From UBA2965 sp036526135 (GTDB lineage: Bacteria > Pseudomonadota > Gammaproteobacteria > Pseudomonadales > Azotimanducaceae): a stretch of 64,000 bases of DNA. Numbering within the stretch: the first letter of the stretch is position 1; every line of letters begins with the position of its first letter. A model generated the notes under the pieces. The model ran no database searches, was not told the origin of the DNA, and saw nothing but the letters and a program-made list of their open reading frames with translations. This document shows, piece after piece, positions 26,734 through 35,511 of the stretch. The position numbers and the translations under genes were made by a program. The stretch is from assembly GCA_036526135.1 (NCBI GenBank), contig DATCZA010000061.1:1-64000 (forward strand), written 5' to 3'.

Positions 26734-28287
26734 ATGACGGATCCGTTGACCGAGCTGGCGCGCAGCCAACCGGATAAGCCAGCGCTGATCGACGACCGGC
26801 CCGACGGAACCCTGCTGAAGTGGACGTACTCAGAGCTGGAAGAGCGCACGAACGCCCTCGCACGGGTCTTTCAGAACGCCGGCGTGGAAGCCGGCAACCG
26901 GTTGATCTGGTGCGGGCCCAATTCTGCATGGGTGGTCGCGGCCGGCATCGCCGCGCGCAAGATCGGCGCAGTCGCCGTGCCGCTGAACTACCGGCTGACC
27001 GCAGAGGAAGCCGCCTACGTGGTGGATAACTCCGACGCCGTGACGGTTTTCGCAGATGCCGGGTACGCCGACCTGTTCGCCGAGATTCGGGACGACATCC
27101 CCCAGGTTCGGGAGGTCCTGATATTCGACGGTCCGGCTGGACCGGGACAGACGTCGGCCGAGGAGCGCCTGGCTCAAGAGGGCACCGAGGAACTCGCAGT
27201 GAAAGTCGACCCGACGACCTCCGGCACCATGATCTACACCTCCGGGACCACCGGTCGTCCGAAAGGCGCGGTGCGCAAGGACACCGGCGATCCGGCCCTG
27301 ATTGCCGCGCTGATGGAACTGATGCAGCTCAGGGGCGACGACGTCTACCTGACCACCGGGCCGCTCTATCACTCCGGACCCAGCGGCTTCATGGCGTTTG
27401 CGTTCGCCTTCGGCAACACCATCGTCCTGCAGCGCAAATTCGACGCCGAGGACTGGCTGCGACTCATCGACAAGTATGGGGTCTCCTTCACCTTCAGCGC
27501 GCCGACGCCCGTAAGGCTAGCCACGCAGTTGCCGCCCGAGACCATCAAGCGCTATGACCTCTCGAGCGTGCGCATCACCATCGCCAACGCGGCTCCGTGG
27601 AGCTTCGCGCTGAAAAAGGCCTACCTCGAGCACTTTCCGGCCGACAGCCTGTTCGAGGTTTACGGGTCCACCGAGCTTGGCGTGAACACCATCATGCTGC
27701 CCGCGGACCAGCTCAGAAAGCCGGGGTCCTGCGGTCAGGCCGCGCCCGGTGTGGAGATCATTCTCATCGACGAGGAAGGCCGGGAGGTCACGGAACCAAA
27801 AGTCCCCGGCGAGGTGTTCATCCGCTCGCCGAGCGTGTTCTCCACCTATCACAAGGCAGAGGACAAGTATCTGGAAGACCGCCGCGGCGACATGCAGACG
27901 GTGGGCGACATCGCCTATCGCGACGACGAAGGCTTCTACTACATCTGTGATCGCAAGAAGGACATGATCATCTCCGGCGGGGTCAACGTCTATCCGGCGG
28001 AGATCGAAGCCGCGCTGGAGCATCACCCCGACATACTCGACGTCGCCGTGTTCGGAATCCCCAGCGAGGAGTGGGGAGAGAGCGTGCACGCCGTCGTCGT
28101 GAAACGCAGCGGCTCTGGATTGAACGAGGAGGCCATTCAGGCATTCGCCCGGGAGCACCTGGCGGGCTACAAGGTTCCGCGCTCGATCGAATATCGCGAC
28201 GCGATCCCTCGCACGGGAACCGGCAAGATCCTCAAGCGGGAGCTGCGCGCGCCCTGGTGGGAAGGGCACAACAGCAGCGTTTCGTAG
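26734..28287 (+). CDS. AMP-forming acyl-CoA synthetase
   Basis: ANL-superfamily CoA ligase of 517 residues that adenylates a carboxylic acid and transfers it to CoA. The phosphate loop is MIYTSGTTGRPKGA; other motifs are EVYGSTELG (A5), TVGDIAYRDDEGFYYICDRKKDMIISGG (A7/A8) and the C-terminal RTGTGKILKRELR with the catalytic Lys. GAGGAGAGCGAG precedes the ATG at 26734. The frame is open far upstream through the oppositely oriented P450 gene, but that extension is noise. Likely activates the acid generated by the divergent P450/ADH set. Confidence 0.94.
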   Translation: MTDPLTELARSQPDKPALIDDRPDGTLLKWTYSELEERTNALARVFQNAGVEAGNRLIWCGPNSAWVVAAGIAARKIGAVAVPLNYRLTAEEAAYVVDNSDAVTVFADAGYADLFAEIRDDIPQVREVLIFDGPAGPGQTSAEERLAQEGTEELAVKVDPTTSGTMIYTSGTTGRPKGAVRKDTGDPALIAALMELMQLRGDDVYLTTGPLYHSGPSGFMAFAFAFGNTIVLQRKFDAEDWLRLIDKYGVSFTFSAPTPVRLATQLPPETIKRYDLSSVRITIANAAPWSFALKKAYLEHFPADSLFEVYGSTELGVNTIMLPADQLRKPGSCGQAAPGVEIILIDEEGREVTEPKVPGEVFIRSPSVFSTYHKAEDKYLEDRRGDMQTVGDIAYRDDEGFYYICDRKKDMIISGGVNVYPAEIEAALEHHPDILDVAVFGIPSEEWGESVHAVVVKRSGSGLNEEAIQAFAREHLAGYKVPRSIEYRDAIPRTGTGKILKRELRAPWWEGHNSSVS

Positions 28288-28386
28288 AACCGCAGCCCGG
28301 TGACGTGAAGACCATCGCGCGGCGGGTGCCCCAAGGCGAAAGAGGCGAACGACCCTGCACCGGAAGCGGCCCAGGCGCGGCCGGCG

Positions 28387-29286
28387 CTAAGCCTGATCCT
28401 CCCGGCTGCGCAGATGGCGAACGAGCTGGGCGTCGTAACGGCTGGTGGCAGAGTGCCGGCCCGTGCGGACCGCCGGAGCCCAACGCGCCCCGCTGCCTTC
28501 CGGCCGGTCTCCCATCACGGTCACCCGCTGAATGACGCGTTCCCCTTCGAAATCGTTCAGAACGAAGTGCTGGGTGCAGCGGTTGTCCCACATGGCGATG
28601 GTTCCCTCCGCCCAGCGGTAGCGCACGGTGAAACGGGGGTTCTGCACCCACTTCGTGAGATAGCCCAGCAGCATGTCACTTTCCCTGGCGTTCATCTCCA
28701 CGATTCGCCGGGTGAAATGCTCGTTCACGTAAAGCGCCTTGCGCCCGGTTTCCGGATGCACGCGGACCACCGGATGAATGGCCGTCTGCTCCGGGCGGCC
28801 ATGGGGCAGCGCGTCATGCAGGGCCGTGAGGCCCTCGCAGAGATCGCGCATGGGTTCCGAGAGTTCCTCGAACGCCGCGTAAAGGCTCGACCACATGGTG
28901 TCCCCGCCAACGGTTGGGCATCGCACCATGTGCAGAATCGACATAAGCGCGGGCTCGTCCCGAAAAGTGATGTCCGTGTGCCACTCGTCGGCGACGCCGC
29001 CGCGGCTCGCTGCCAGCTCGAAGAGCTCGGGGTGCTCGGTGAACGGGTTATCCAGATGGGGATGGCCCTCGAGCTCACCGAAATACCGTCCGAACGAGAC
29101 GTGGTCGTCTACGCTGATGTTCTGATCGGGAAAGAACAGGACCAGGTGGTCGAGCAACAGGCTCCGGATCCGGTCCACCTCCTCCGACGTCACCTGTCTC
29201 AGATCGATTCCGCGAACCTCCGCGCCCAGGGCGCCAGCCAGCCGTGCCACCTGCCAATCGCCGACAACATCGAAAGCTTCAGTCAT
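28387..29286 (-). CDS. TauD/TfdA-family 2-oxoglutarate-dependent dioxygenase
   Basis: Fe(II)/2-oxoglutarate dioxygenase of 299 residues. The facial triad is visible as WHTD (His and Asp of HxD) near residue 103 and the distal His in CTQHFVLNDF; the 2-oxoglutarate-binding Arg is in GERVIQRVTVMGD. GALGAEVRGIDL at the N-terminus is typical of TauD/TfdA enzymes, which desulfonate or cleave ethers by hydroxylation. It is the last gene of the minus-strand run with a P450, hmgA and a molybdoenzyme. Substrate cannot be read from sequence. Confidence 0.92.
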   Translation of the reverse strand: MTEAFDVVGDWQVARLAGALGAEVRGIDLRQVTSEEVDRIRSLLLDHLVLFFPDQNISVDDHVSFGRYFGELEGHPHLDNPFTEHPELFELAASRGGVADEWHTDITFRDEPALMSILHMVRCPTVGGDTMWSSLYAAFEELSEPMRDLCEGLTALHDALPHGRPEQTAIHPVVRVHPETGRKALYVNEHFTRRIVEMNARESDMLLGYLTKWVQNPRFTVRYRWAEGTIAMWDNRCTQHFVLNDFEGERVIQRVTVMGDRPEGSGARWAPAVRTGRHSATSRYDAQLVRHLRSREDQA

Positions 29287-29370
29287 GATCGTCCATCAGA
29301 TTCCGCGTCACGTAGGCAGAGTATATAACGCTTCCGGGCCTGCAAGCCGCCAAGGCCCCTTGTGCCGCGT

Positions 29371-30579
29371 TCACTGCAAGCGGACGTGGAGCGCTTCCAG
29401 GCCGCGGAAGCGGATCCGATCACGATACCGTGGCCGCGCCTGAAGGGTCGCTTCGGGAAACGCCTGGAAAAATCCGCTGAGCGCAAGCTTTCCCTCGATT
29501 CGCGCAAGGGCCATGCCCGCGCAGGTATGGGGACCCGCGGCAAAGGCCAGGTGGGGATTCGGCGCGCGATCGATCAGGAAACGATGGGCATCCGGAAATT
29601 TGCGCGGGTCGCGATTCGCCGCTGCGATGCACAGGGTCACCTGATCACCCGGCGCAAAGCGTTGCCCACACATCGTTACGTTCCCCGTCACCTCACGGTT
29701 CCCGAGCTGGTTGGGGCTTTGATAGCGCAGGATCTCCTCCACCGCCGACTTGATTCGTGAAGGATGCGCAACCAGCAGGTCCCTTTCGGAGTCGTGGGTC
29801 AGCAGCATGTGAACGCCATTGCCGATCAGATTGGTCGTGGTCTCGTGTCCGGCGTTCAGAAGAAAGATGCAGTTGTGCAGCAGTTCGAGCTCGCTCACCT
29901 CGCCCCGATCCTGCTGAGCCAGGAGCGAGGACAGAACGCTGTCCTCGGCGAGGGGGCGGCGCCGACGCTCGGCGATCAGCGTCCTGAGATACCCCAGAAA
30001 TTCCGTTACCGCGCGGTTGCCTTGCTCTGCCTCGGATTCGGAGATAGCGGGCTCCAGCGCACCCAGAATGGCCAGCGACCAGCGCCGCAGGTCGTCCCTG
30101 TCCTGCGTCGGCACCGTGAGCAGGCTGCAGATGACTTCCACCGGAATCCGGGACGCGTACGCTTCAATGAGGTCCGCCTCTCCCGCCTCCCCCATCGATG
30201 CGAGCAGTTCCTGAATGCGCCGGGCGAGCATGTCTAGGGTCGGCTGGATCGAGCGCGGCTTCAACGCCTCCACGATGGTCCGCCGAACCCGCGTGTGGTA
30301 CGGAGGGTCGTTGAAGACCAGACTCGTCGTGTGATGCTCGTACAGCGGCGAGTCTCCGAACTTCGGCCGGAAGAGGTTTCGTTTGTCCGAAATGAACGCC
30401 TCGTTCCGATAGATGTCCGAGCACGCGTCATATCCGGTAACCAGCATCGACCCGTCGGGCATCCGGCGGACGGGACCGCCGGCGCGAAGCGCTTCGTACC
30501 AGAAAAAGGGATCCTCTACGAACCCGGCCGGCGGGTTGCGCAGGTCGAATTCACGAATTTCCGTCTCCGTCGGCACCAT
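29371..30579 (-). CDS. cytochrome P450
   Basis: A 402-residue P450 with haem motif LAFAAGPHTCAGMALARIEGK, I-helix LLNAGHETTTNLIGNG, ExxR in EEILRYQSPNQLGNR and C-helix FNDPPYHTRVRRTI. Two ATGs compete at 30585 and 30579; GGGGTGAG sits properly spaced only for the second, which I adopt. The N-terminal sequence DLRNPPAGFVEDPFFWYEALR is typical of soluble bacterial P450s. Lies between the TauD-type dioxygenase and hmgA. Redox partner not adjacent. Confidence 0.93.
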   Translation of the reverse strand: MVPTETEIREFDLRNPPAGFVEDPFFWYEALRAGGPVRRMPDGSMLVTGYDACSDIYRNEAFISDKRNLFRPKFGDSPLYEHHTTSLVFNDPPYHTRVRRTIVEALKPRSIQPTLDMLARRIQELLASMGEAGEADLIEAYASRIPVEVICSLLTVPTQDRDDLRRWSLAILGALEPAISESEAEQGNRAVTEFLGYLRTLIAERRRRPLAEDSVLSSLLAQQDRGEVSELELLHNCIFLLNAGHETTTNLIGNGVHMLLTHDSERDLLVAHPSRIKSAVEEILRYQSPNQLGNREVTGNVTMCGQRFAPGDQVTLCIAAANRDPRKFPDAHRFLIDRAPNPHLAFAAGPHTCAGMALARIEGKLALSGFFQAFPEATLQARPRYRDRIRFRGLEALHVRLQ

Positions 30580-30624
30580 CGGCATCTCACCCCGCCCGTG
30601 GGCCGGCCGCCATCCCCGTGCGCA

Positions 30625-31920
30625 TCACTGCGGCTCGAACATCCGAGGCAGCGCCGCCCAGCAGGCTCGGTAATCGCTCTGCAGGGCCGGGCTTTCCATG
30701 GCGAACGCGGTAGCCGTGTAGGGATAGCGGGACTCGAACATGAACGCCAGCGTGTCGGCTAACTTCTGCGGCTTCAGATCCGCCGAGCTCGCCTTCTCGA
30801 AGGCCTCCACATCGGGACCGTGAGCCGCCATGCTGTTGTGCAGGCTGCACCCGCCGGGCACGAAGCCGGTCTCTTTGGCGTCGTACAAACCCCGCACCAG
30901 CCCCATGAACTCGCTCATGACGTTGCGGTGGTACCAGGGCGGACGAAAGGTGTCTTCGGCGACGATCCAGCGCGGCGGAAAGATCACGAAGTCCGCGTTC
31001 GCCATGCCCGCGGTCTCGGAGGGCGAGGTGAGCACCGTGTAGATGGACGGATCGGGATGATCGAAGCTCACCGAGCCCATGACGTTGAATCGGCCCAGAT
31101 CGTACTTGTACGGCGCCGAGTTGCCTGTCCAGGCCACGACGTCCAGAGGCGAATGATCCATCTCCGCGACGAACAGATTTCCCGATAACTTGCACACGAG
31201 CTCGTGGTGACCGTCCACGTCCTCAAACCGTGCCGTGGGGTAGAGAAAGTCCCGGTCGTTGGCATATCCGTTCGCGCCCACCGGACCGCGCTCAGGGAGC
31301 AGAAACGGCCAGCCGTAGTTCTCGCAGACGTAGCCGCGAACGGGTGGGTTCGGCACATCGACGGCGAACTTCAAGCCGCGCGGGACGACGCAGATCTCGC
31401 CCGGGGAGACATCCAGGGCACCGCACTCCGTGCGAACCAAAAGCGATCCCAGCTGGGGAACGATCAGCAACTCACCGTCGGCATCGTAGAGGTAGCGACG
31501 ACCCATGGACGTAGTCGCAAGATAGACGTGCACGCCCACACCGGCCTGAGTGGCCGCGTTTCCGTTCACCGCCATGGTGATCAGACCGTCCAGGAAGTCG
31601 GCCGGCTCCTCCGGCACCTCTAGCGGATCCCAGCGCATCTGATCGGGGAGCGGCGCGCCCTGGTCAACGGGCGAAGTGCGCAGAAGCCCGGTTTGCATCG
31701 GGCGGAAGTCGCCGTGCATTACCGATGGCCGGATTCGATAGAACCACGTGCGGCGATTGAGGGCCCGGGGCACCGTGAACGCCGTCGAGCTCAGCTGCTC
31801 CGCGTACAGGCCGAGCGCCGGCTGCTGGGGGCTGAAGCGGCCGACGGGGAGCGCACCGGGAAGCGCCTCGGTCTGATGCTCGTTGCCGAACCCCGCTAGA
31901 TACTCGAGGACGCCCGTCAC
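30625..31920 (-). CDS. hmgA: homogentisate 1,2-dioxygenase
   Basis: Non-haem iron dioxygenase that opens the homogentisate ring to maleylacetoacetate in tyrosine/phenylalanine catabolism. The GTG start at 31920 gives a 431-residue protein beginning LEYLAGFGNEHQTEALPGALPVGRFSPQ, the conserved family N-terminus. Further hallmarks are FFYRIRPSV-like TWFYRIRPSVMHG, EICVVPRGLKF, CENYGWPFLLPERGPVGANG, and PPWYHRNVMSEFMGLV near the iron site. The GTG shares one base with the stop of the upstream molybdoenzyme gene. The usual partners (fumarylacetoacetase, isomerase) are absent from the window. Confidence 0.97.
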   Translation of the reverse strand: MTGVLEYLAGFGNEHQTEALPGALPVGRFSPQQPALGLYAEQLSSTAFTVPRALNRRTWFYRIRPSVMHGDFRPMQTGLLRTSPVDQGAPLPDQMRWDPLEVPEEPADFLDGLITMAVNGNAATQAGVGVHVYLATTSMGRRYLYDADGELLIVPQLGSLLVRTECGALDVSPGEICVVPRGLKFAVDVPNPPVRGYVCENYGWPFLLPERGPVGANGYANDRDFLYPTARFEDVDGHHELVCKLSGNLFVAEMDHSPLDVVAWTGNSAPYKYDLGRFNVMGSVSFDHPDPSIYTVLTSPSETAGMANADFVIFPPRWIVAEDTFRPPWYHRNVMSEFMGLVRGLYDAKETGFVPGGCSLHNSMAAHGPDVEAFEKASSADLKPQKLADTLAFMFESRYPYTATAFAMESPALQSDYRACWAALPRMFEPQ

Positions 31921-34166
31921 TAGGGGGCGTTCTCGCCGCGACTGGGCTCCACCCGCAGCGGCGTAGTCAAAGACCGTTCTATGCAGACCGGTGTGGCCTT
32001 GAACGACGGGGTCTTGCTGCGAGGATCCACCGACGTCCCGGTCAGCACGTTTGCTTCCGGAAAGTAGGCCATGAGATTTCCCGCAGGCAGATCGAAAGGT
32101 TCCACCAGCGCGCCGTGCATGACACCGTGAGCAGACCTCACGGTCACTCGGTCGCCTCGTTGCAGGGACAGCCTCTCCATGTCGGCAGGGCACATCATCA
32201 CGCACCACCGGTTCTTCGTCTGCCGGTAAACGTCTTCCTGCTCGTAGACGATCGTGTTGAATTGACCTTCGCTGCGGACCGTGGACAGAGTAAACGGAAA
32301 AGCATCATCTTGCGCCGGACTCGAGATGCTCCTCACCAGAAAACGGCCGCGTCCCGATTCGGTACGGAACACCGGATCGTGGAGAACACGTCCGCGCACA
32401 TGAAACTCGCGCCGGGCAACGTCGATGCTCGCAAGCTCCTCCATACCGGGCACGGTCGCTGCAATGGCCTCGCGAATGCTCGAGTGCGCGCGCAGTTTTT
32501 CGAACGGGACGGGCGAGCCAGGCAGGAGACGCTCAGCCAGCTCGCAGAGAATCCACGTCTCGGGACGCACGTCGGGCAGACGATCGATACCGCCGTCGGA
32601 CAGGCGCACGTAGTTGAACATGGACTCCTGAGTGGTCGGCTCCCACTCCTCGTCCCGAGCGGTGACCGGCAGAACGAGCGCTTCACCCTCGCCGAGCCCG
32701 TAGAGATGGCCCCGATTGAGAGTGGTGGTCATGAACATCTTGAAGCCGATCCTGGCGAGCGCGCCTTCTGCCCAGCGTGACTGCGGCGTGGCGCCATATA
32801 GGTTGCCCCCCATGACCAGCGCGGCGTCAATCTCGCCCCGATCGGCAGCCTGAAGAGCAGCCATGGTGTCCAGACCCGGCTTGTCCGGAAACTGAACGCC
32901 AAACGCCGACTCCATTCGAGCCAGAACTTCCTCCGGGAGCACGGGTTTGACGCCGATGGTGCCGATTCCCTGAACGTTGCTGTGGCCGCGCAGGGGCAGC
33001 AGGCCGGCGTACCGCTTGCCTACCATGCCGCGCAGAAGCGCGAGGTTGGCAACGGACTCCACGTTGTCGACGCCGTTGAGATGGTGGGTCAGCCCCATCC
33101 CCCAGGCGAAAACCGCGTTGTCAGAGCCGGCATATGCGGCCGCTACCCGCTCGATCTCCGCCCGCGCTATCCCCGTGGCCGCTTCGACGTCGGACCAGCG
33201 AGTGGCGCCAAGGTCGGCAGCATAAGCTTCGAAGCCTTCGGTGTGGCGGTCAATGAAGTCGCTGGCCGCCGCTCCCTGCTCCACCACGGCCTTTGCAATG
33301 CCCTTGAGCAGCGCCACGTCGGAGCCGATGCGCGGCTGCAGATACTCACTGGCAATCCAAGACCCTCCTGAGAGCATCGACCTGGCACTCTTGGGCACGG
33401 CAAACCGCACCAGCCCCGGTTCCTTTGCAGGATTGATGACCACCACGCGACCACCACGGTCTCGACAGCTTTTGAGCATGTGCAGCAGACGCGGGTGATT
33501 CGACGCGGGGTTGGCCCCGATGAGAAAGATCAGGTCGCAGCCCGTCAGGTCCGCGAGTTCCACAGTTGAGGTACCAGTGCCGATGGAGGCATCCAGCGCG
33601 ACGTTGGTGGCCTGATGACAGTAATAGGAGCAGTTGTTGACGTTGTTGGTGCCGTACGCCCTCGCCAGCAGCTGAAAGATGAAGCCTGCCTCGTTGGACG
33701 ATCGGCCGGAGCTGTAGAAGAACGTCCGGGCGGGGTCGGTGGCGCCCAGGCGGGCGGCCGCCCGCGCCAAGGCCCAGGACCAGTCGACGCAGCGGAAACG
33801 CTCCGCTCCCGCTTCCTTGAACAGCGGCTGACCGAGCCGACCGAGGCTCGCCAGTTCCCGCTCGTCGAGTTCACGAAGCTCGCTAAGCGTGTGCGAGAAC
33901 GCTTCGAGGGGAATCGCCGGCTGGATATCGGTGGATTGCGCCTGAACGCTCTTGTTGCACACCGCCGGGAAGTCGCCCAGCTCGTTGGTCATGCCCCCAC
34001 GCTGACCGCCCATGCCGAGCCCGCAGGCTTTACACGCGTTGTTCGCGCTGAGCGCTTTCGCCGCGCGGGCGAGACCCATACGGCGAACCGTCTCCACGGT
34101 GTAGAGCACCTTTTTTACCCCGCCGCCGACGACGGGCTTGTCCGAGGTGGGCCTTCTCGATGTCAC
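31920..34166 (-). CDS. FdhF/YdeP-family molybdopterin oxidoreductase
   Basis: A 748-residue molybdopterin enzyme related to formate-dehydrogenase alpha subunits of the YdeP type. ACKACGLGMGGQRGGMTNE (44-62) is the N-terminal cysteine motif; YYCHQATNVALDASIGTGTST and LIFLIGANPASNHPRLL are cofactor-binding regions, and the C-terminal GDRVTVRSAHG belongs to the molydopterin dinucleotide-binding domain. YdeP proteins are linked to acid resistance in enterobacteria, but their reaction is unknown. GTG start. It overlaps hmgA by one base, an unusual partnership implying coupled expression. Confidence 0.92.
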   Translation of the reverse strand: MTSRRPTSDKPVVGGGVKKVLYTVETVRRMGLARAAKALSANNACKACGLGMGGQRGGMTNELGDFPAVCNKSVQAQSTDIQPAIPLEAFSHTLSELRELDERELASLGRLGQPLFKEAGAERFRCVDWSWALARAAARLGATDPARTFFYSSGRSSNEAGFIFQLLARAYGTNNVNNCSYYCHQATNVALDASIGTGTSTVELADLTGCDLIFLIGANPASNHPRLLHMLKSCRDRGGRVVVINPAKEPGLVRFAVPKSARSMLSGGSWIASEYLQPRIGSDVALLKGIAKAVVEQGAAASDFIDRHTEGFEAYAADLGATRWSDVEAATGIARAEIERVAAAYAGSDNAVFAWGMGLTHHLNGVDNVESVANLALLRGMVGKRYAGLLPLRGHSNVQGIGTIGVKPVLPEEVLARMESAFGVQFPDKPGLDTMAALQAADRGEIDAALVMGGNLYGATPQSRWAEGALARIGFKMFMTTTLNRGHLYGLGEGEALVLPVTARDEEWEPTTQESMFNYVRLSDGGIDRLPDVRPETWILCELAERLLPGSPVPFEKLRAHSSIREAIAATVPGMEELASIDVARREFHVRGRVLHDPVFRTESGRGRFLVRSISSPAQDDAFPFTLSTVRSEGQFNTIVYEQEDVYRQTKNRWCVMMCPADMERLSLQRGDRVTVRSAHGVMHGALVEPFDLPAGNLMAYFPEANVLTGTSVDPRSKTPSFKATPVCIERSLTTPLRVEPSRGENAP

Positions 34167-34242
34167 GACAACGTTCCGGAAACCGCGAGGAGGACAGTAT
34201 AGAGCTTTCGAGCGAGTCTGCGTAACGCTGGTAACCCATTGT

Positions 34243-34261
34243 TTTTGATGAGATCAAAAAA
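34243..34261. promoter_or_regulatory. 19-bp AT-rich inverted repeat upstream of the urcA-like gene
   Basis: TTTTTGAT and ATCAAAAA form perfect eight-base arms around GAG. It lies in the 204-bp divergent gap between the molybdoenzyme gene and the UrcA-family gene and looks like an operator. The half-sites resemble FNR/Anr half-sites (TTGAT/ATCAA), but the spacer is three bases, not the canonical four. Confidence 0.45.
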
Positions 34262-34370
34262 AATTTTCGGCGAAATTGCCTGAGGGACGCAACGGTTTCG
34301 GACGCTGCTGCATCTATAGATACGTAGGCCATCGAAACGTACCAAGCCAACGGGAAAAGGATTGAAAATC

Positions 34371-34706
34371 ATGAGTAGAACTCTCTTTGCCGCATTCGCC
34401 CTCGTGATCGCTGGGGCCGCTTCGGCCGGAACCAACGATTACCGGTTCACATACACCAACGCCGACTTCGCCGACGTCGAAAGCGTCAAGGAGATGTACG
34501 CGAGAATCGCCAAGACCGCGCGGGAGTATTGCCCCGGATATTTCCCCACACGCAATCTGAGCGCGATGTCGCGTTGCCGGGCTGAGGTGACCGCGGACAT
34601 CGTCGCCTCCATCCACAATCCGGCCCTGACCGCCCTGAGCAAGGGCGAGGATGCGCAAGTCCGCGTCGCCCTCGATAACGCGGACCGGACGAGCGGCCGC
34701 GGTTGA
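34371..34706 (+). CDS. UrcA family secreted protein
   Basis: A 111-residue protein with a Sec signal peptide (TLFAAFALVIAGAASAG, cleavage near residue 20). The mature domain matches the UrcA pattern: a tyrosine-rich strand YRFTYTNADFADVESVKEMYARIAKTAREYC followed by a second Cys in MSRCRAEV, probably forming a disulfide, and a C-terminal helix. UrcA-family proteins are small periplasmic proteins of unknown function in alpha- and gammaproteobacteria. AAAAGG lies ten bases before the chosen ATG; a TTG three codons upstream is less likely. A strong hairpin follows the gene. Confidence 0.85.
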   Translation: MSRTLFAAFALVIAGAASAGTNDYRFTYTNADFADVESVKEMYARIAKTAREYCPGYFPTRNLSAMSRCRAEVTADIVASIHNPALTALSKGEDAQVRVALDNADRTSGRG

Positions 34707-34748
34707 TCCGGCGCGAAGCCGCCACGCCGGGCTGAATTTCAGCCCACA

Positions 34749-34780
34749 ACGACAGGGCGCTTCATGCGTCCTGTCGTCTT
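34749..34780 (+). terminator. stem-loop terminator after the urcA-like gene
   Basis: ACGACAGGGCGC pairs with GCGTCCTGTCGT (12 pairs including one G-U) around a TTCAT loop at 34761-34765, followed by CTTGCTCT. The U-tract is weak, but stem strength and position 43 bases after the stop support termination. A second small hairpin, GGGCTGA/TCAGCCC, lies just upstream at 34729-34745. Confidence 0.6.
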
Positions 34781-34816
34781 GCTCTACTCTCCGGTTCCTG
34801 AGAGACTACGACAGAG

Positions 34817-35413
34817 ATGGGGAGCCTGAGTGATGCTCAGAGCGTGAGAGTTGCAACGCATTTACAGTGGACAAACCGCCGCGCGGCGCGGTTCGCCTGC
34901 TACCTCCTCTGCTCCATCTTTGTCGCCCTGCCGCTGCATGCGGACGACGACGCCGGTGCACCGACACAGCTCGCGCCCGACTTCACACTACCGAACCTGC
35001 TCGATCGCGACCAATCCATCCGGCTCTCCGATTACCGAGGCAAAACGGTCTATCTCGACTTCTGGTCGGCCTGGTGCATCAAGTGCCGGGAATCGCTGCC
35101 CCTGCTCACCGAGCTCAATGAGCAGCTTGGCGGTGGGGAATTTGCCGTCGTCACCGTGAATATCGACATGAACCCGGGCGACGGGAGGCGGCTGCTGGAG
35201 CAGTTGGCGGTCAACTACCCTGTTGCAAGTGACGTGAGCGGCTCCACGGCGGACCGCTTCGGAGCGGTCACGCTGCCGGCCACCTACCTGATCGACGGTG
35301 ACGGAAATGTGCGCCCGCCGCTGCCGACGATGAACAAACAGAATTTCTCTGCCATCAAAGCGCTCTTGGCAGAAATGATCGAACGAGACAAAAGAGGTAC
35401 GTTCGGCACGTAG
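34817..35413 (+). CDS. TlpA-like thioredoxin-fold protein
   Basis: A 198-residue secreted or membrane-anchored thiol protein. After an N-terminal hydrophobic segment (FACYLLCSIFVALPLHA, about residues 27-43) comes the TlpA/ResA domain: APDFTLPNLLDRDQSIRLSDYRGKTVYLDFWSAWCIKCRESLP with the redox pair WCIKC, then VVTVNIDMN and the cis-Pro loop TLPATYLID. Such proteins reduce apo-cytochrome c or CuA-site cysteines. Its position just before a cytochrome oxidase operon with CuA and two c-type haem sites fits an assembly role. Start uncertain: ATG at 34817 or a GTG nine codons later. Confidence 0.88.
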   Translation: MGSLSDAQSVRVATHLQWTNRRAARFACYLLCSIFVALPLHADDDAGAPTQLAPDFTLPNLLDRDQSIRLSDYRGKTVYLDFWSAWCIKCRESLPLLTELNEQLGGGEFAVVTVNIDMNPGDGRRLLEQLAVNYPVASDVSGSTADRFGAVTLPATYLIDGDGNVRPPLPTMNKQNFSAIKALLAEMIERDKRGTFGT

Positions 35414-35432
35414 GACATTCCAGTTGTGGCCG

Positions 35433-35449
35433 GTCCCTCGGGGAGGGAC
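35433..35449 (+). terminator. short GC hairpin between the TlpA-like gene and the oxidase operon
   Basis: GTCCCTC and GAGGGAC form a perfect seven-base stem with a GGG loop, 20 bases after the TlpA-like stop. There is no following U-tract, so it may be an mRNA-stabilising or attenuating element instead of a terminator. Confidence 0.35.
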
Positions 35450-35473
35450 ATTGACGGGCCGCAAGTGATAATC

Positions 35474-35495
35474 GACGCAATATAGACGCAATATA
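35474..35495 (+). repeat. 11-bp direct repeat in tandem before the oxidase operon
   Basis: GACGCAATATA occurs twice without spacer immediately upstream of the subunit II ribosome-binding region (start at 35512). It may be a regulator-binding site, a duplicated -10-like element (CAATATA) or a slippage product. Confidence 0.7.
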
Positions 35496-35511
35496 GTAGA
35501 GGGGCTATTAG

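Noticed and set aside
34243..34261. Canonical FNR/Anr box
   Set aside because: The half-sites fit, but the spacer is three bases and not four, so I call it only an inverted repeat.
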